DNA of 64,000 nucleotides from Strigamia acuminata. Lineage: Eukaryota; Arthropoda; Chilopoda; Geophilomorpha; Linotaeniidae. How positions within the stretch are numbered: position 1 is the first letter of the stretch; each line of letters begins with the position of its first letter. Positions 20,163 to 32,482 of the stretch are shown here, piece by piece. The DNA lies in NCBI GenBank assembly GCA_949358305.1, contig OX442323.1, positions 7,006,001 through 7,070,000 of the forward strand, read 5' to 3'. A program made the translations under genes and the position numbers. Under the pieces are notes generated by a model. That model ran no database searches and was not told the DNA's origin. It was given only the letters and a program-made list of their open reading frames with translations.

Positions 20163-23100
20163 TTAAATTTTGTATGAATCTTCAGCTCTGAATTCGTGGA
20201 GGTGAGTTTGCTTTGCAGGAGGAATCGATTTTCTCGCTGTTGCTCCAATTATCTGCCCAACAGTTCCGCTCCGGTCAAACCTGTGATTATTCTGTAAGAC
20301 GTTGTTGTTGCGTTTTTTTTCCTGTTTTATTTGCGATAGTTGTTCGTGTAAATTGGCGTTCAGGTGGAAGTAATACGGGGATTTCTCGCATTCGACGTTG
20401 TACCACCAATCGCAGAAAAGATGTTTTTGATTGAAAATTGTCCCGTTGGGACACAGGAATGTCTCTTGTTTGTTCGCATCTTTACAGTAGTGCCACACCT
20501 GAAACAAAGAAAGAATTAAAACGTTACTTCGTATAGAGTGGTCCAAAAATCCAGATTCGGCTTGAATGTCTCAAAAAGTGGATTTATGGCACTTAAAAAG
20601 TGCTTTATGCATCTTAAAATGCATTTTCGACAATTAAAAGTGTTATTTTACGTATAAAAAGTGCCTTTTTACACATAAAAAAGTGCCATTTTACACATAA
20701 AAAGTGCTATTTTACACATAAAAAGTGCTATTTTACACATAAAAAGGACCATTTTACACATAAAAAGTGCCATTTTACACATAAAAAGGACCATTTTACA
20801 CAAAATGTGCCATTTTACACATAAAATGTGCCATTTTGCACATATAATTTGCCATTTTACACATAAAATGTGCCATTTTGCACATATAATTTGCCATTTT
20901 ACGCATAAAAAGTGCCATTTTGCTCTTAAAAATGCATTTTCGACACATAACAATGCATTTTCAGCACAAAAATGTGCATTTAGCACCTTAAAATGCATTT
21001 TTGGCACTTAAAAAACATATTTATGGACTTAAAAATATATTTTGTGCACTTTACATATGCGTTGAACAGGATACCGCGTTCAACCAGCATCTCGTGCTAG
21101 AATAGAATTGACTTCTAACGCCGCGTCCAGACTTTTGGACCCCACACGTACAGTATTAGACATTTATACCTTGCATTTGGTGTCCACATCGGCATAAAAA
21201 CCCGGCAATTTGTTCTTACATCGAAAATCGAGTTCTTCGGGTGCATTCACTGGATAATCAATGCCTGCGGTTCCGGGAACCACATACCCACCACTTCCGC
21301 GGTCGTTTACCGATATTTTCGGTTGGTGTTTATCGTTCATCAATCCATGTTTGGCCAGAATTTCGTACGCGCTGGTGGTTTTGATTGCCGGTGACACCGG
21401 CGGATGAATCGGCCTCGATAAGAAATTTAAATTCGGAGAGTTTTCTTCGGTTTTGTGGTTGTGCCGTCTGCCGGTACGCTGGCGTCTGTCCTTCTTCGGG
21501 TGGATTGGGTATTTGTCGGCTTCTAAGTGTAAGTGCGAAGGGTTTGCTAATTGAACTTGGGTGGATGCGGAGAGAGATGGGGGCGGTGGGGGTGGTGGTG
21601 GGTGTAAAACGAAGGTTTGGTGCTGCCCTTTGTGGGATTGGCGAGGTGGTTTTGGGTCGTCGAACTCGGCGTCCTCGCTGTCGGATGGGTACTGGGCTTT
21701 TGGAGTTTTTTGCGGGGTTGATTGGTGGAGGTGTTGGTGGAGTTCCACGTGGACGTGGGTGTCGTGGGTCGGGTCGTCGAGGTCGTCTTGTTGATCGTGT
21801 GAGTGTGTGGGTGGTGGTTCTGCCTGGTCCTCGTTGAAGATGGGTTCTGCAACTAATACAACTGGTAGTTCGATAGGACTGGGAGGATGGTGTAAGAAGT
21901 GAGACGGGTTGTCGGTGCTTGAATGCATGCCGAAGTGGTGAGGCATGGGAGTTGAGGAGAAGTGAATTGGTTGAGAGAATTGGAAGTGAGAGTCGTCTAT
22001 GAAGGGTGGGGTTGGTTGGTGATGGCCAGGAAATGGTTGGATTTGCTGCTGCTCAAAGAATGAATGTTCTGAATGTTCTGGAATTAGTGGGTGGTGAGTA
22101 TGTTCTGGAATGAGTTGGTGGTGTGAATGTTCTGGAATTAGTTGGTGGTCTGAATGTTCTGGAGTTTGTGGGTGTTCTGAATGTTCTGGAATTTGTGTGT
22201 GTTCTGAATGTTCTGGAATCTGTGGGTGTTCTGAATTTAGATGTTCTGGGTGTAGATGTTCCAAATGTTCTGGGATTTGTTGATGTTCCAAATGTTCTGG
22301 GATTTGTTGATGTTCCAAATGTTCTGGGATTTGTTGATGTTCCAAATGTTCTGGGATTTGTTGATGTTCCAAATGTTCTGGGATTTGTTGATGTTCCAAA
22401 TGCTCTGGGATTTGCTGATGTTCTAAATGTTCTATGAATTGTTGATTAAATTGAGGTCTTTGTAGGTGGTGTTCTGGGAATTGTTGATGTTCTGAATGTT
22501 GAGGGAATTGCTGGTTTTGTGAGTGTTGAGGGAATTGATGATCTTCTGAATGTTGAGGGAATTGTTCATGGATTTGTTGATGTTCTGAATGTTGAGGGAA
22601 TTGCTGATTTTGTGAGTGTTGAGGGAATTGATGATCTTCTGAATGTTGAGGGAATTGTTCATGGATTTGTTGATGTTCTGAATGTTCTGGGAATTGTTGG
22701 TGAACAAATTGGGGTCTTTGTTGGGGTTGTTGTTGGAATTGTTGATGTTCTGAATGTTCTGGGAATTGTGGGTGGACAAATTGAGGTCGTTGTTGGAATT
22801 GTTGATTTTCTGAATGTTGAGGGAATTGTTGACTGTCTGAGTGTTGAGGGAATTGTTGACTGTTTGGTTGTTGAGGGAATTGTTGGCTGTCTGAGTGTTG
22901 AGGGAATTGTTGACTGTCTGAGTGTTGAGGAAATTGCTGATTTTCAGGATGTTTAGAAAATTGGTGGTGTTCTGATTGTTCATTAATTTGTTGATGTTCT
23001 GAATGTTCTGGGAACTGTTGTTGAGCAAATTGTTGGTGGTGTTGTGGGAATTGTTGATTTTCTAAATGTTGAGACAGTTGTTGATGTTGATGGAATTGAG

Positions 23101-26100
23101 GGATCTGCTGGTGATGTTCAGAGAATGTTGCCATTTGGTGGCCCTCAGAAACCAATGGCATGTGTTGATGATCTGGCTGATGTTTAGGGAAAGATGGGTT
23201 ATTTTGATCATGTTCTCCTGGTGATTGATTTTCTTTTTGTGGAGAGAATGATGGGACTTGGTGATGTTCATGATTTCTCTGAGGAAACAAAAGATGCTCA
23301 GAATGGATTGGTTTTTGGTGCTCAAGTGTTGGTGGTCTAGGAAGTGGATGGATTTCTTCAGGAAATATCTGCATTGGTCTCTGATGGTGTTCAGGAAATG
23401 ATGACATTGAAAGTTGTTGAATATGTTCAAGGAATGATGGTCTTTGTGATTCACCCATGTTTTCTACATGAATTTCTGATGGTGGATGGTCAATAGTGTC
23501 TTCAAATTGAAATTGAATGTTTGGGGACTCGTGAAAGTGTGTTTCTGGTTGATTTTCATGTTTATTGTTAGAAGATTCTGTCTGAATTTGACTCTGGGTT
23601 TGATGCAAGAGGTCGACCGAAGGAGGCGGTGATAGTGTGGAGAACAAATTGTTTATTGGTTGATAAAATGGCATTGGTGTTAAAAATGATGATTCGCTTT
23701 CCTCATGTTGCTGCAATACATGGATTCTGAAATTGCTTTCGTGAGGGGGATCCAAGGGTTCGACCTGTATATCGGGCATCAATTCTGAATGGGGTAATTT
23801 TACATGTTCCGGAGGTTCATCGTTCGGCTTGGACATTTCCATTTGAATTTCTGATGGCATTTCATTCGGCTTATTGTGAATGTTTTCTGGTTTTATTTGG
23901 GGTTCTTGGTGTTGGTAGTGGTGTTGTGGAGGAAACTGCATAGGCATTTGGTTGTTAGGAAATGGTTTTTCATGTTCGTTCAACGACGGATGAGGATGCA
24001 TATGGAAGTGGGGTAGGTGATGTGGCATTTCAGGTTTATAATCAGATGAAAGTTGGTTAGTTGCTGGAGGTTTGTGAGGAGAAGGAATATGGTGCAAATC
24101 GTGAAGTTGAGGAAAGATAGGTTCATGAATTAGAAAATGTTGGTGTTGCTCGTGAGAACCATCGACAGATAGCGAAGGAGTAGGAAATGAAACATCATGC
24201 AATGGACCCATAGGAAGGTGCACTTCTTGTTGCTGATGATGATTGGACTCTTCGTGCATAGGAAGTAGAGATACAGAAGGAGAATTCATTTGATCAAGCA
24301 TAACTATAAAAGATTGAATAGATTGAAACCATAGAAAATAGAAAGCAAACAAAAGTAGGATGAGTTGTAGGTTTAGAAATAGGTTTACTTACGGAATGGT
24401 TGTTCATGCTGCAAACTAGCTTCTGCAACTGGCTCCCGGTGTTCATGGTGAATGAATGGACTTTTATGAACTTGGTGGGTTAAAGCATTTTCATGTGGTC
24501 TGTGATGATTATCCATATGATGCGGTCTAAGTGGTAGTTCATGATTTTCCTCAATATGATGTGGTTGGTGTGATGGTACATGATGTTCCAGGTGATGTGG
24601 TGGTTCATGATGGTCATCAATATGGTGTGGTCGGTGCGGTGGTTTATGATTTTCTTCAACATGATGTGGTCGTTGCAGTGGTGGTTCATGATGGTCATCA
24701 ATATGGTGTGGTCGGTGCGGTGGTTTATGATTTTCCTCAACATGATGTGGTCGGTGCAGTGGTGGTTCATGATGGTCATCAATATGGTGTGGTCGATGTG
24801 GTGGTTTATGATTTTCCTCAATATGATGTGGTCGGTGCGGTGGCTTATGATGTTCAATATGGTGTGGTTGGTGTGGTGATGTGTGATGTTCTATATGAAG
24901 TGGTAGTTTATGATCTTCCTCAATATGGTGTGGTCGGTGTGATGGTGTATAATGTTCCAAATGATGTGTTGGTTCATGATGGTTATCAATGTGATGTGGT
25001 CGGTGTGGTGGTTTATGATGTAGGGGTCTACCATGTTCTTCTGAATGAATAGGTGTGTGATGTTCTTCTGGATGTCTAGGTTTATGTTCTTCAAAATGTA
25101 TAGGTATATGATCTTCAGAATGAATAGGTCTGTGATTTTCTTCAGGATGAATAGGTTTGTGATGTTCTTCAGGATGAATAGGTTTGTGATGTTCTTCAGG
25201 ATGAATAGGTTTGTGATGTTCTTCAGGATGAATAGGTCTGTGATGTTCTTCAGTATGAATAGGTCTGTGATGGTCTTTAGGAAACTCTTCTTGAGGATGA
25301 GTAGGTCTGAGTAGCCCCTGAAGTTCTACATTTTTATTGGGCTCTTTCTGATGGTGATTAGAATTTCTGGGCGGTTCATGATCTTCAAATGGCTTCTGTT
25401 GAGGTTTATCTGGAAGAAGCAAAGAATCAATATCATCATCTTCATTTGACCTGGAATGATCAATTGGCATTTCATGATAATCCATCGAATGTGGATGATC
25501 AGAAGCCTGTGGATGCATTGACAAGTGAGGTCCTACATGATGTTCTCCAGGTTGTCGAAGCCGAGGCTTATACTCTGGGATTGGTTTTGCGAAATACCGC
25601 ATTTTTTGAGATTGTTTATGAGAATGTTTGGGTCCCATGTGTTGGTAATTTCTAATGGGCTGTTTCACTTTGTCGTATCCCAAAAATTTCCATTGATGAT
25701 TTTCAGCAGGGAATGGCGGTTTACTTGCTGATGGAAATGGACCGGCATCATTCAAAGGAATTTCATCCATGTAGTGATCAAATGGAGACTTAACTGGAAC
25801 CAAATCAAACTCATGATGTTTTTCATTACTCTCTTCGAATGGTTTGCGAAAGTGATAATTCCGCGATTCTTCCGGATGCACTTTGGGAAATCTCCCTGGT
25901 TCCATATGTTCCAGTGGAGCTTGTTCATGGTAGTGTGGCTCTTGATCTGGTGGATGATGTTGCTCCAATTCAATTAGATCTGGGGCTTGTTCATAATGTG
26001 GCTCAGGTCTTAGCGGATATGGATTTCCTTCGTAGTGGGGTTCGGGTTTCATTGGATGTGGTTTTCCTCTATAATAGGGTTTTGGTTGTGGTTTATAATG

Positions 26101-26981
26101 GTACTTCATATGAGGTGATTCACGAAAGTTAGTTGGATGGGCATCAAAGGGTTGCAAATGTGGTTGATGGTAATTACCAGCAATTTGATGCATTGGCAAT
26201 GTTTCCGTGTGGGAGGAAAATGCTGGTTTATGAGGCAACATATGCAGGGCAGAAGTGGGTGGATTCTGCACGGCTGGAGAGTCACTGGTAATTGGCGGTT
26301 TATTGTTCATCATTGGACGCCGTTGCGGCTTTGGATAGTGGTAATCGGGAGGGGGTCTATAAACAGGGGTTGGTCTAGGATCCCTCATGGCATGAGGTCC
26401 TGGATATCTCATAGGGTGAGGACCCGGATAACTCATAGGATGAGGTCCCGGATATCTCATAGGGTGAGGACCCGGATAACTCATGGGATAAGGGCCCGGA
26501 CTTCTCATGGGGTGCGGTCCTGGATATTTTGGTCCGTAGTTTTGTTGCATTGGGTTTTTGTCATCATAAAGAAGGGCGATGATTGTGTGATGGACAGTTT
26601 TCCACTTGGTTTTGAGTTTAGGACGTTGACGGTGATTGGGCAAGAACATCATGCGGTCTTGTTTAATGTCGGTTGGTCCGTCCCGGAGTCGGATTGCCGC
26701 AGGAGTTGCATCCGTGACCCAGATGGAACCCGTTAAGACTAAATGGAGAAATAAAATAAAAACGAGTAAATTACACGAGAGGCAAGTATCGAAATTGAGG
26801 TCATTTCTTGCCCGCTTCTAATCGCCAGTGACCATGACAATAAAAACATGCACAACAAGTTCAGGGTTAAAGATAGGAGAAGATAGGAATTTTTGTTAAA
26901 AATTAAACAAAATGTTTTTACAAATTAGAATTACTTACACGTGACAAACAATAGCCATCTCCATCCAGCTAGCATCTGCAT
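20163..26981 (-). CDS. Gene C: giant secreted His/Pro/Gln/Glu-rich protein with C-terminal CBM14 domain, 1952 aa
   Basis: A four-exon model (26939-26981, 24393-26738, 21170-24303, 20163-20498) closes exactly to 1953 codons in matching phases (1, 1, 0). The signal peptide spans the first junction (MQMLAGWRWLLFVT | FLTGSIWVTDA). Exon 2 begins with PGPHPMRY/PGPHPMSY repeats (about residues 55-130) and later has HHKPIHPEE repeats (about 470-560) and HKPPHRPHHIDDHHEPP repeats (about 590-740). Exon 3 carries HSEHQQFPQ and EHLEHQQIP repeats (about 1200-1480). The CBM14 domain is near the end (cysteines 1825-1878), preceded by GTAGIDYP and split after TKCK by the usual phase-0 intron. A Gln/Lys/Arg-rich tail of about 70 residues follows. 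Histidine is extremely abundant over more than 1500 residues, which suggests metal binding, pH-dependent condensation or catechol cross-linking in a chitin matrix. That function is inference. Confidence 0.85.
20560..21060. repeat. 21-bp satellite in last intron of gene C
   Basis: A unit of about 21 bp (gccattttacacataaaaagt and variants such as aaaatgtgccattttgcaca) is repeated roughly 20 times in the intron that splits the chitin-binding domain. It translates on both strands into CHFTHKM / FMCKMAL heptads; these are shadows. Confidence 0.9.
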
Positions 26982-28192
26982 GATGCGCAATGGCTTTGCT
27001 GCAGTGCAGTGTGTTGCGGTGTAGCAGGCCCTGCGTATCCAGTATCGGCCTTCTCGTAGGAACGTGGATGTGGGCAACTCGCTACTCTTAAATCGGGTTC
27101 GCATCTTTTTCTGCTCACCGTTTATATACTCCGAGGACCTGCATGGCCGAAAAAGGGGCGTAGGCGCGTTCAGGACGGGCATCAATGACGTAAAAGTAGG
27201 TTACAAGTAGCCAGGCGTTTCCAACTGGAACATATTAGTGTGTGGCTGCTGCTAAAACAGGTGAACCATGTCCAGTCTATAAAAAAATTGCGAATAGTTT
27301 AAAAATCTCACCTTGACAGCTCACGGCAAGATCAAGTTTAAATGTTTTTTTGTTTTTTTTAATTTTTTTTTGTTTGTTCGATTCTCGAAAGGGTTAAATG
27401 AGTTTAAAATGCGGGACCACACCTTAGACAAATGGAGTGACAAGTTTAGTTAGTTGTGAGTTATTTGCTTAAATTGGTGTAATTGGTTTCAGGGTCTGTT
27501 AAGTTGGGGAAAATTTGGTTGTGTGGTTTTAATCCGCTTTAACGCGACGCCTAATTACCTAGATTTTGATTTTATAAGTTTGGGATATTTTTTTTTTGGT
27601 GGTTTGAAATCAGTGAACTGTTTTTGATGTGCCGGTCCGGTCTGCGATGAAAAAATTGATAAAAATGAAAACGTCGATGACTTTTCCAATTTTCTCTCCC
27701 CTATTGACCTATTTTTCATATTCAATTCGAGTCGATGACAGCATTAACATTTTTATTTATCAATTTGGTTTGACACTTAATTGCTACCAGGAAAAAATGT
27801 CAACAAATTTTTTAAAAAAAAATTTTAATTTTAATTTTTGTTACGTGACTTTTTTTCGTGATTATCAGCAAGAATATTTAGATTTTTCCGTGTTGTTCGC
27901 GAGGTTTTGTGCAAATTTTGCGTTTTTGGAGGAGAATTGTGCCAGTTCTAGTTAGATTTGAAGGTCACTCTTTTTCAGCCCTGAAATGTATACAACAAAA
28001 AGAAAAATAAAAAAATAAAAATAGAATTAAAAACCTAAATTTGATAAACAACAAAAAATATTCCACGATATAATGACAGATTTATTCTGGATTAAGAATT
28101 TACATATTTTTTCAATAAAAACACAATAAATATTATAATGACACGTGCCAGCTATATTTATCCGCAATTACGTCTAGAAATTAAATCGTTTT
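26982..28192. other. Upstream region of gene C and spacer to gene D
   Basis: It contains the TATA box of gene C (27121-27128), about 150 bp of GC-richer promoter-proximal sequence, then AT-rich spacer. A 108-codon plus-strand frame at 27629-27955 lacks any recognisable feature and I do not call it. Plus-strand tttatt near 28079 could be the poly(A) signal of gene D. Confidence 0.5.
27121..27128 (-). promoter_or_regulatory. TATA box of gene C
   Basis: TATATAAA on the minus strand, about 140 bp upstream of the start codon at 26981, leaving room for a 5' untranslated region of about 110 bp. Confidence 0.6.
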
Positions 28193-29832
28193 TTACGATT
28201 TCCTGTACGAAACTTGATCTTGGTCTTCAACTTGAGTCAGTGACCCGTACGGTCTCTGATGATGCGGCTCCCGGTACAAGTTCGAATTCAACGGATAGAA
28301 ATGCACCGACGACTCGCAGTCCACGTTGTACCACCAGTCGCAAACGAAATATTTCTGATTGAAAATCGTCCCGTTCGGACACAGGAAACTGTCAAGTCTG
28401 CCATCCAACTGACAATAATGCCACACCTAAACAAAAAAATACAAAAATTCACACTTGCATAACAATAACGGGTAATTGACACAAATAATTAAATTCTGCG
28501 CCATTTTCCTCACTCAAATTACATAGTGCGGCATGTAAGTGCACGTTTTACGCAAATAATTGTGCAATAACTTAATTTGAGGTCACAAATTCGCCTTTTG
28601 TATTGTTCATAATTCACTCACCTGACACCCCGAGTGCATATCTGCATAGAATCCTGGGTAATTGACGTCGCATTGGAATTCTGATCGCGGAATGACGGCA
28701 TAGGTTGGATAATCTTTACCCGGATGTCCAGGGATGGAGTGAGTCAAGTCGTACTCTTCATCGGGGTATGGGACGTGGGGGTTGACGGGTTTCGATGGGA
28801 ATTGGGGCGGAATTGAGGGTCTTTGAGGGGGAAATGGGAATTGGGGTTCGATTGTGGGTCCTTGGTGAGGGGGGAAGGGAAAATGTGGTTTTTGGGGGGG
28901 AAATGTGGGGAAATTTGGTTCTGTTGGTTTTTTTGAGGGGAATTGGGGTTTTTGGGGGTAATATGTGGGAGTTAGGGGTCTGTGAGGGTGGGGTTGTTGG
29001 GGGAATATTAGTGGGCCGTGTTGGGAGTGCGTTTGGTCGAAGTGTGGAAAGGGCGGTTGGGGGTAACCTGGATGGATTAGTTTTTGGGGGATTTTGGGGT
29101 TGGGTGGTGGGATTGGATGGAGGTTTGGGATTCGTAGTGGACGTTGGGTTTGGACTAGGTAACTGGGGGGTTCGCTGGGTGGGGAGATTGGAGGACGGAT
29201 CACTTGGACGGGTTTGGACGGATGAGGAGTGTATGATGATGACGATTTGCCCGGGAATTTGAATCCATTTTCGGAGTCTTCGTTCGGGTATTCCGCTGAT
29301 CTTGATTCAGTCTGCTGAAGATAAAAGCGAAAAAATGTTTTTTAAATGTCGAATAAAGTTGAAAAAATTGGGAAGAAAGTCGAAAAAAGTTCAAAAATTG
29401 GGAAGAAAGTCGAAAAAAGTTCAAAAATTGGGAAGAAAATCGAAAAAAATTCAAAAATTGGGAAGAAAATCGAAGAAAGTTCAAAAAATGTTAAATAAAT
29501 ATCACAAAATGTGAAATAAATGTCAAAAGAGTTGAAAAAAAATAAAAAGATAATTGATAAAAGTCAACTTCGTCCAAAATAGTAAAAGAAATATTTAAAA
29601 AAGTAAGAAAAATTCTCAAAAAGTTTCAAAAATTGTCAAAAAGTTCGAAAAAAGTTAAAATTTGTCCACAAAAGTATCAAATTAATTTTTTTTTTAACTT
29701 TAGATTTCTAAATTATAGTTTAAGTGAATTTTGAATGAAATAAAATTTTTTTTTTTTTACCTTTTCTTCTGCTTGTGCGACTGAAACTGCGACAAACAGC
29801 ACGAAAATGAATGTCTTGCTGGAGAAAGTCAT
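28193..29832 (-). CDS. Gene D: secreted Pro-rich protein with C-terminal CBM14 domain, 332 aa
   Basis: A three-exon model (29761-29832, 28622-29314, 28193-28426) gives 332 aa. The signal peptide MTFSSKTFIFVLFVAVSVAQA is encoded entirely in exon 1. Exon 2 encodes Ser/Tyr/Pro sequence and then a long Pro-rich stretch with PPQKPHFPFPP and PQFPSKP motifs (about residues 60-210), followed by GHPGKDYP. CBM14 cysteines are at 239-292, split by a phase-0 intron after GCQ. The tail (REPHHQRPYGSLTQVEDQDQ...) is short. The exon 2 acceptor is a tandem CAGCAG, so isoforms with or without one glutamine are possible. The neighbour gene E lies 1.3 kb away on the same strand. Confidence 0.85.
29357..29490. 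repeat. 30-bp minisatellite in intron 1 of gene D
   Basis: Four and a half copies of a 30-bp unit (aaattgggaagaaagtcgaa, then aaaagttcaa), with two sequence variants. It lies within the 446-bp first intron and has no coding role. Confidence 0.85.
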
Positions 29833-29866
29833 GATTGTTGTTGTGGCCACCGCATGGTTAGCACCG

Positions 29867-29874
29867 TATTTATA
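29867..29874 (-). promoter_or_regulatory. TATA box of gene D
   Basis: TATAAATA on the minus strand, only about 35 bp upstream of the start codon at 29832. If it is used, the 5' untranslated region would be very short. Confidence 0.5.
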
Positions 29875-29879
29875 CCGTT

Positions 29880-31143
29880 GCTTGTGTGTCGTAACTGTCG
29901 TCATCGAGTCCTATTACTTTCTAAAAAGTGGGTTACCGGAGAAAGGTGAGGCAAATGGCTTCCACCCATGGAAGGGGTGGCAAACACGCGGGAATGGCGG
30001 ATTGGACGGTTTTTTCGAGGCCCGGATACGAGCAAATGATGAGTTTGCTTGCGCCATCGGGGGATCCGTGAAGGATATCCGGCCAGTTGATTTGGGCACT
30101 TTATTTTGCTCGTAAAATTGCACGTTTTGGTTTGTCGTGCGCAATTCGGTTTCGCTTTCGTGCGACACCCAAGTGCGAGCGCTTTGTTTTCGCTTTTATT
30201 ATGACTAATAAGGACATCTTTCGAGTAGGTGTGTTTGCATATATTTGGAATTCGTACAATGGATTTTCTTTTCTTATTATTGTTATTATGTTTTTATTTT
30301 GGTATGTAGGATATGCAAATTTTTCGATTAAAAATTCGGATTTTTTTTTTTTTTTTTTGGTTTGTTGAATTTGTCGGATTTTATTGACATTTTCTATTGA
30401 GTTTTGAGGTTTTGGTTATTGTTTTCAAATACGGTTGACATTAGTATGGAATTGTGAGGCAAAATGGACTTCTTCCGGTTTCCTGTGAATTGTTTGGTGA
30501 AAATAACAAGTAGATTTTAATGGAAGCGAAGGAAATTGAAAACATTTCAATTTTGAAAATAAACCAATAGAGAAATTGTTGGTTTGTGACACTGGAGGCG
30601 CCACTTGCGCTTCGACATTATTTTGACTGACCAATTCCGGTCACTTCCTTGACGCTAATTTAGAGTAAAGCAGTTGGATATAACCTTTCAATCTGTGTAC
30701 ATCATTTTCCCTATCCTACAAATAACCCCAACAAGCTACAGAGATTTAAAATTTTTGGAAGAAACATTTTGCTTTTTGTCACCAGATGGCACCATTCACT
30801 CCGCACCTACTTGTTGAGTCATGTGGGGCTGGGGTCTTTTTGGAAGAAAAAAAAATTCCGTAGAATTTTTATTTTGTTTGAAATTTTTTTGTTTTTGTTT
30901 TGGGGGCCCTCGCCACTATCTGGGGCCCTTCTGTAGTAGATTTATGGTTTGTGGTGCTGGGGCCCGTTTCTTGGGCCTTTTTGTGTAAAACAAAATTAAA
31001 ATTTTATGAAAGTTTAATTTTTGTTTTGAAGTTTTGGGGGCCCCACATGGGCCCCGCTTCTCATGCGCCACTTAAAACAAATTTATATACACAATTTTCA
31101 ACTGATTTTATTCCATAATAAAATATAAATTACATAATTCCGA
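29880..31143. other. Gene-free spacer between genes D and E
   Basis: No coding region is recognisable. A segment at 30895-31060 contains several ggggccc / ggggcccc blocks in otherwise T-rich sequence (for example gggggccccacatgggcccc), possibly a degraded element. Plus-strand tttatt near 31108 is a candidate poly(A) signal for gene E. Confidence 0.45.
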
Positions 31144-31672
31144 TTAATAATAGCCATTACCGTAAAGATTACCATTCAATCCGTACCAATTAACAGATTG
31201 CGTACAATCCACATTGTACCACCAGTCGCACACGAAATACTGCTGGTTAAAAAGCGTCCCATTCGGGCACAGGAAAACATTATCCTTCCCAGCCTCACAC
31301 ATGTGGTAGACCTGAACGATAAACAAGAAAAAAGCGATGCAATTTGAATGAAAACGGTAAAGAAACGTGAATTCACTTGACAATTAAATTGCGTGTCGGC
31401 GTAATATCCAGGAATCCATTGCTGGCGGTTGCATTGAAACGATGTTGCGGGAGGATGGGGTCCGTAAAGTGGATAATCTTGACCGGGATTACCGGGAATG
31501 GCACTATAATCACCGTAGCTTCCATCGTCTCCGTAATTACTCCGAGAAACCTTGGAAAAATTGTCGATTTAACGTTTGGGTTTGAAAATGCAATGAATTG
31601 TCAACTCACTCTGTGTTTGGGTAGAGATGCAGCGCCACAGATGATGAGTAGTATTGTTGGTAGACGGAACAT
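31144..31672 (-). CDS. Gene E: minimal secreted CBM14 protein, 134 aa
   Basis: A three-exon model (31610-31672, 31377-31550, 31144-31311) gives 134 aa. Signal peptide MFRLPTILLIICGAASLP. A short Ser/Gly/Tyr/Asp linker leads to GNPGQDYP, then the CBM14 domain (cysteines 61-115) and a 19-residue tail rich in Asn, Gly and Tyr. The intra-domain intron after NCQ is phase 0. This is the shortest member of the cluster and shows the bare cassette: signal, linker, chitin-binding domain. It is a useful reference for what the larger members have added. It ends upstream of the 5' LTR of the retrotransposon, whose insertion left the gene and its promoter undamaged. Confidence 0.88.
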
Positions 31673-31716
31673 GGTGGAGGATAAACATTAAAGTGTGTTA
31701 AGTTGTTAAGGTTGCG

Positions 31717-31724
31717 TTTATATA
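31717..31724 (-). promoter_or_regulatory. TATA box of gene E
   Basis: TATATAAA on the minus strand, about 45 bp upstream of the start codon at 31672. Confidence 0.6.
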
Positions 31725-32037
31725 TCCGGTGGACAACGGTTTGGTGGGATGTGTGGGAGGTATGGGTGGGAAATGGAGGTTCACTTTCAGTTTGCTCTCA
31801 TTGTCAAAACTTATCAGGAGATGAGGGAAAAGAATGTGTTATTATGAGCTGGTTGTGTTGTGGGTGGGTGTTGAGGAAGATAGTTTTTATTGGACACGTG
31901 TTAACCCGTTTCCCACACTATTGTAGGGATTTTTTAATTTTTTGTAAATTAATTTTTTGTTTCTTTTGTCTTCCTACGTGTGACGGGAGTCACGCACGAC
32001 TTTTTTTTACACTTGTAGTCGAGATAAAGCGTAAAAA

Positions 32038-32312
32038 TGCTACGTCCGCCATATTAAAGGCAGTATCATTGTTTTGCATGCTTGAATTGTTGTAATAATT
32101 ATACACTTCTTATCATTGTAAGTTGCCAGGGGAAACCCTGGCAACCTCTTTCTATTGTCAAGGAATTAAAGACCAGTCGACTCATTGAAATCAACCAAGA
32201 AAGTTGTCTTTATTTATAGGCTAAGGCCAATTACACAGCCCTAAATAGGGCCCAGTTTAGAATGCCAAATGAGATGAAGTCAGCCAAGTTGGATCTGATG
32301 ACAGACTTCACA
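32038..32312 (+). repeat. 5' LTR
   Basis: 275 bp, TG...CA, matching the 3' LTR at every position I compared. It contains an internal palindrome (gttgccaggggaaaccctgg, continuing to caac). Sequence right after it (tggcgtcgtgaaaaagc, from 32314) sits where the tRNA primer-binding site should be; I did not identify the tRNA. Confidence 0.93.
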
Positions 32313-32482
32313 GTGGCGTCGTGAAAAAGCGACTTACCTTTGCGGTTAGAAAGATTTATGGCCGGTTGCGTGTGTGCAAATTTGGGCGAATAAATTTGTA
32401 CGTCTCTTCGACGAATTCTTCTTGAACTCTCTTCACTTTTCAAGTATCGTGGCTCTTTTTCTTCTTCCTCCTTCTTCTTGAA

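Noticed and set aside
22123-25314. Several plus- and minus-strand frames within gene C
   Set aside because: Alternative-frame translations of the His/Gln/Pro repeats; only one frame gives matching splice phases and the C-terminal domain.
30895-31060. ggggccc-rich blocks as a possible transposon
   Set aside because: Blocks are irregular, and I could not find matching ends or a target duplication.
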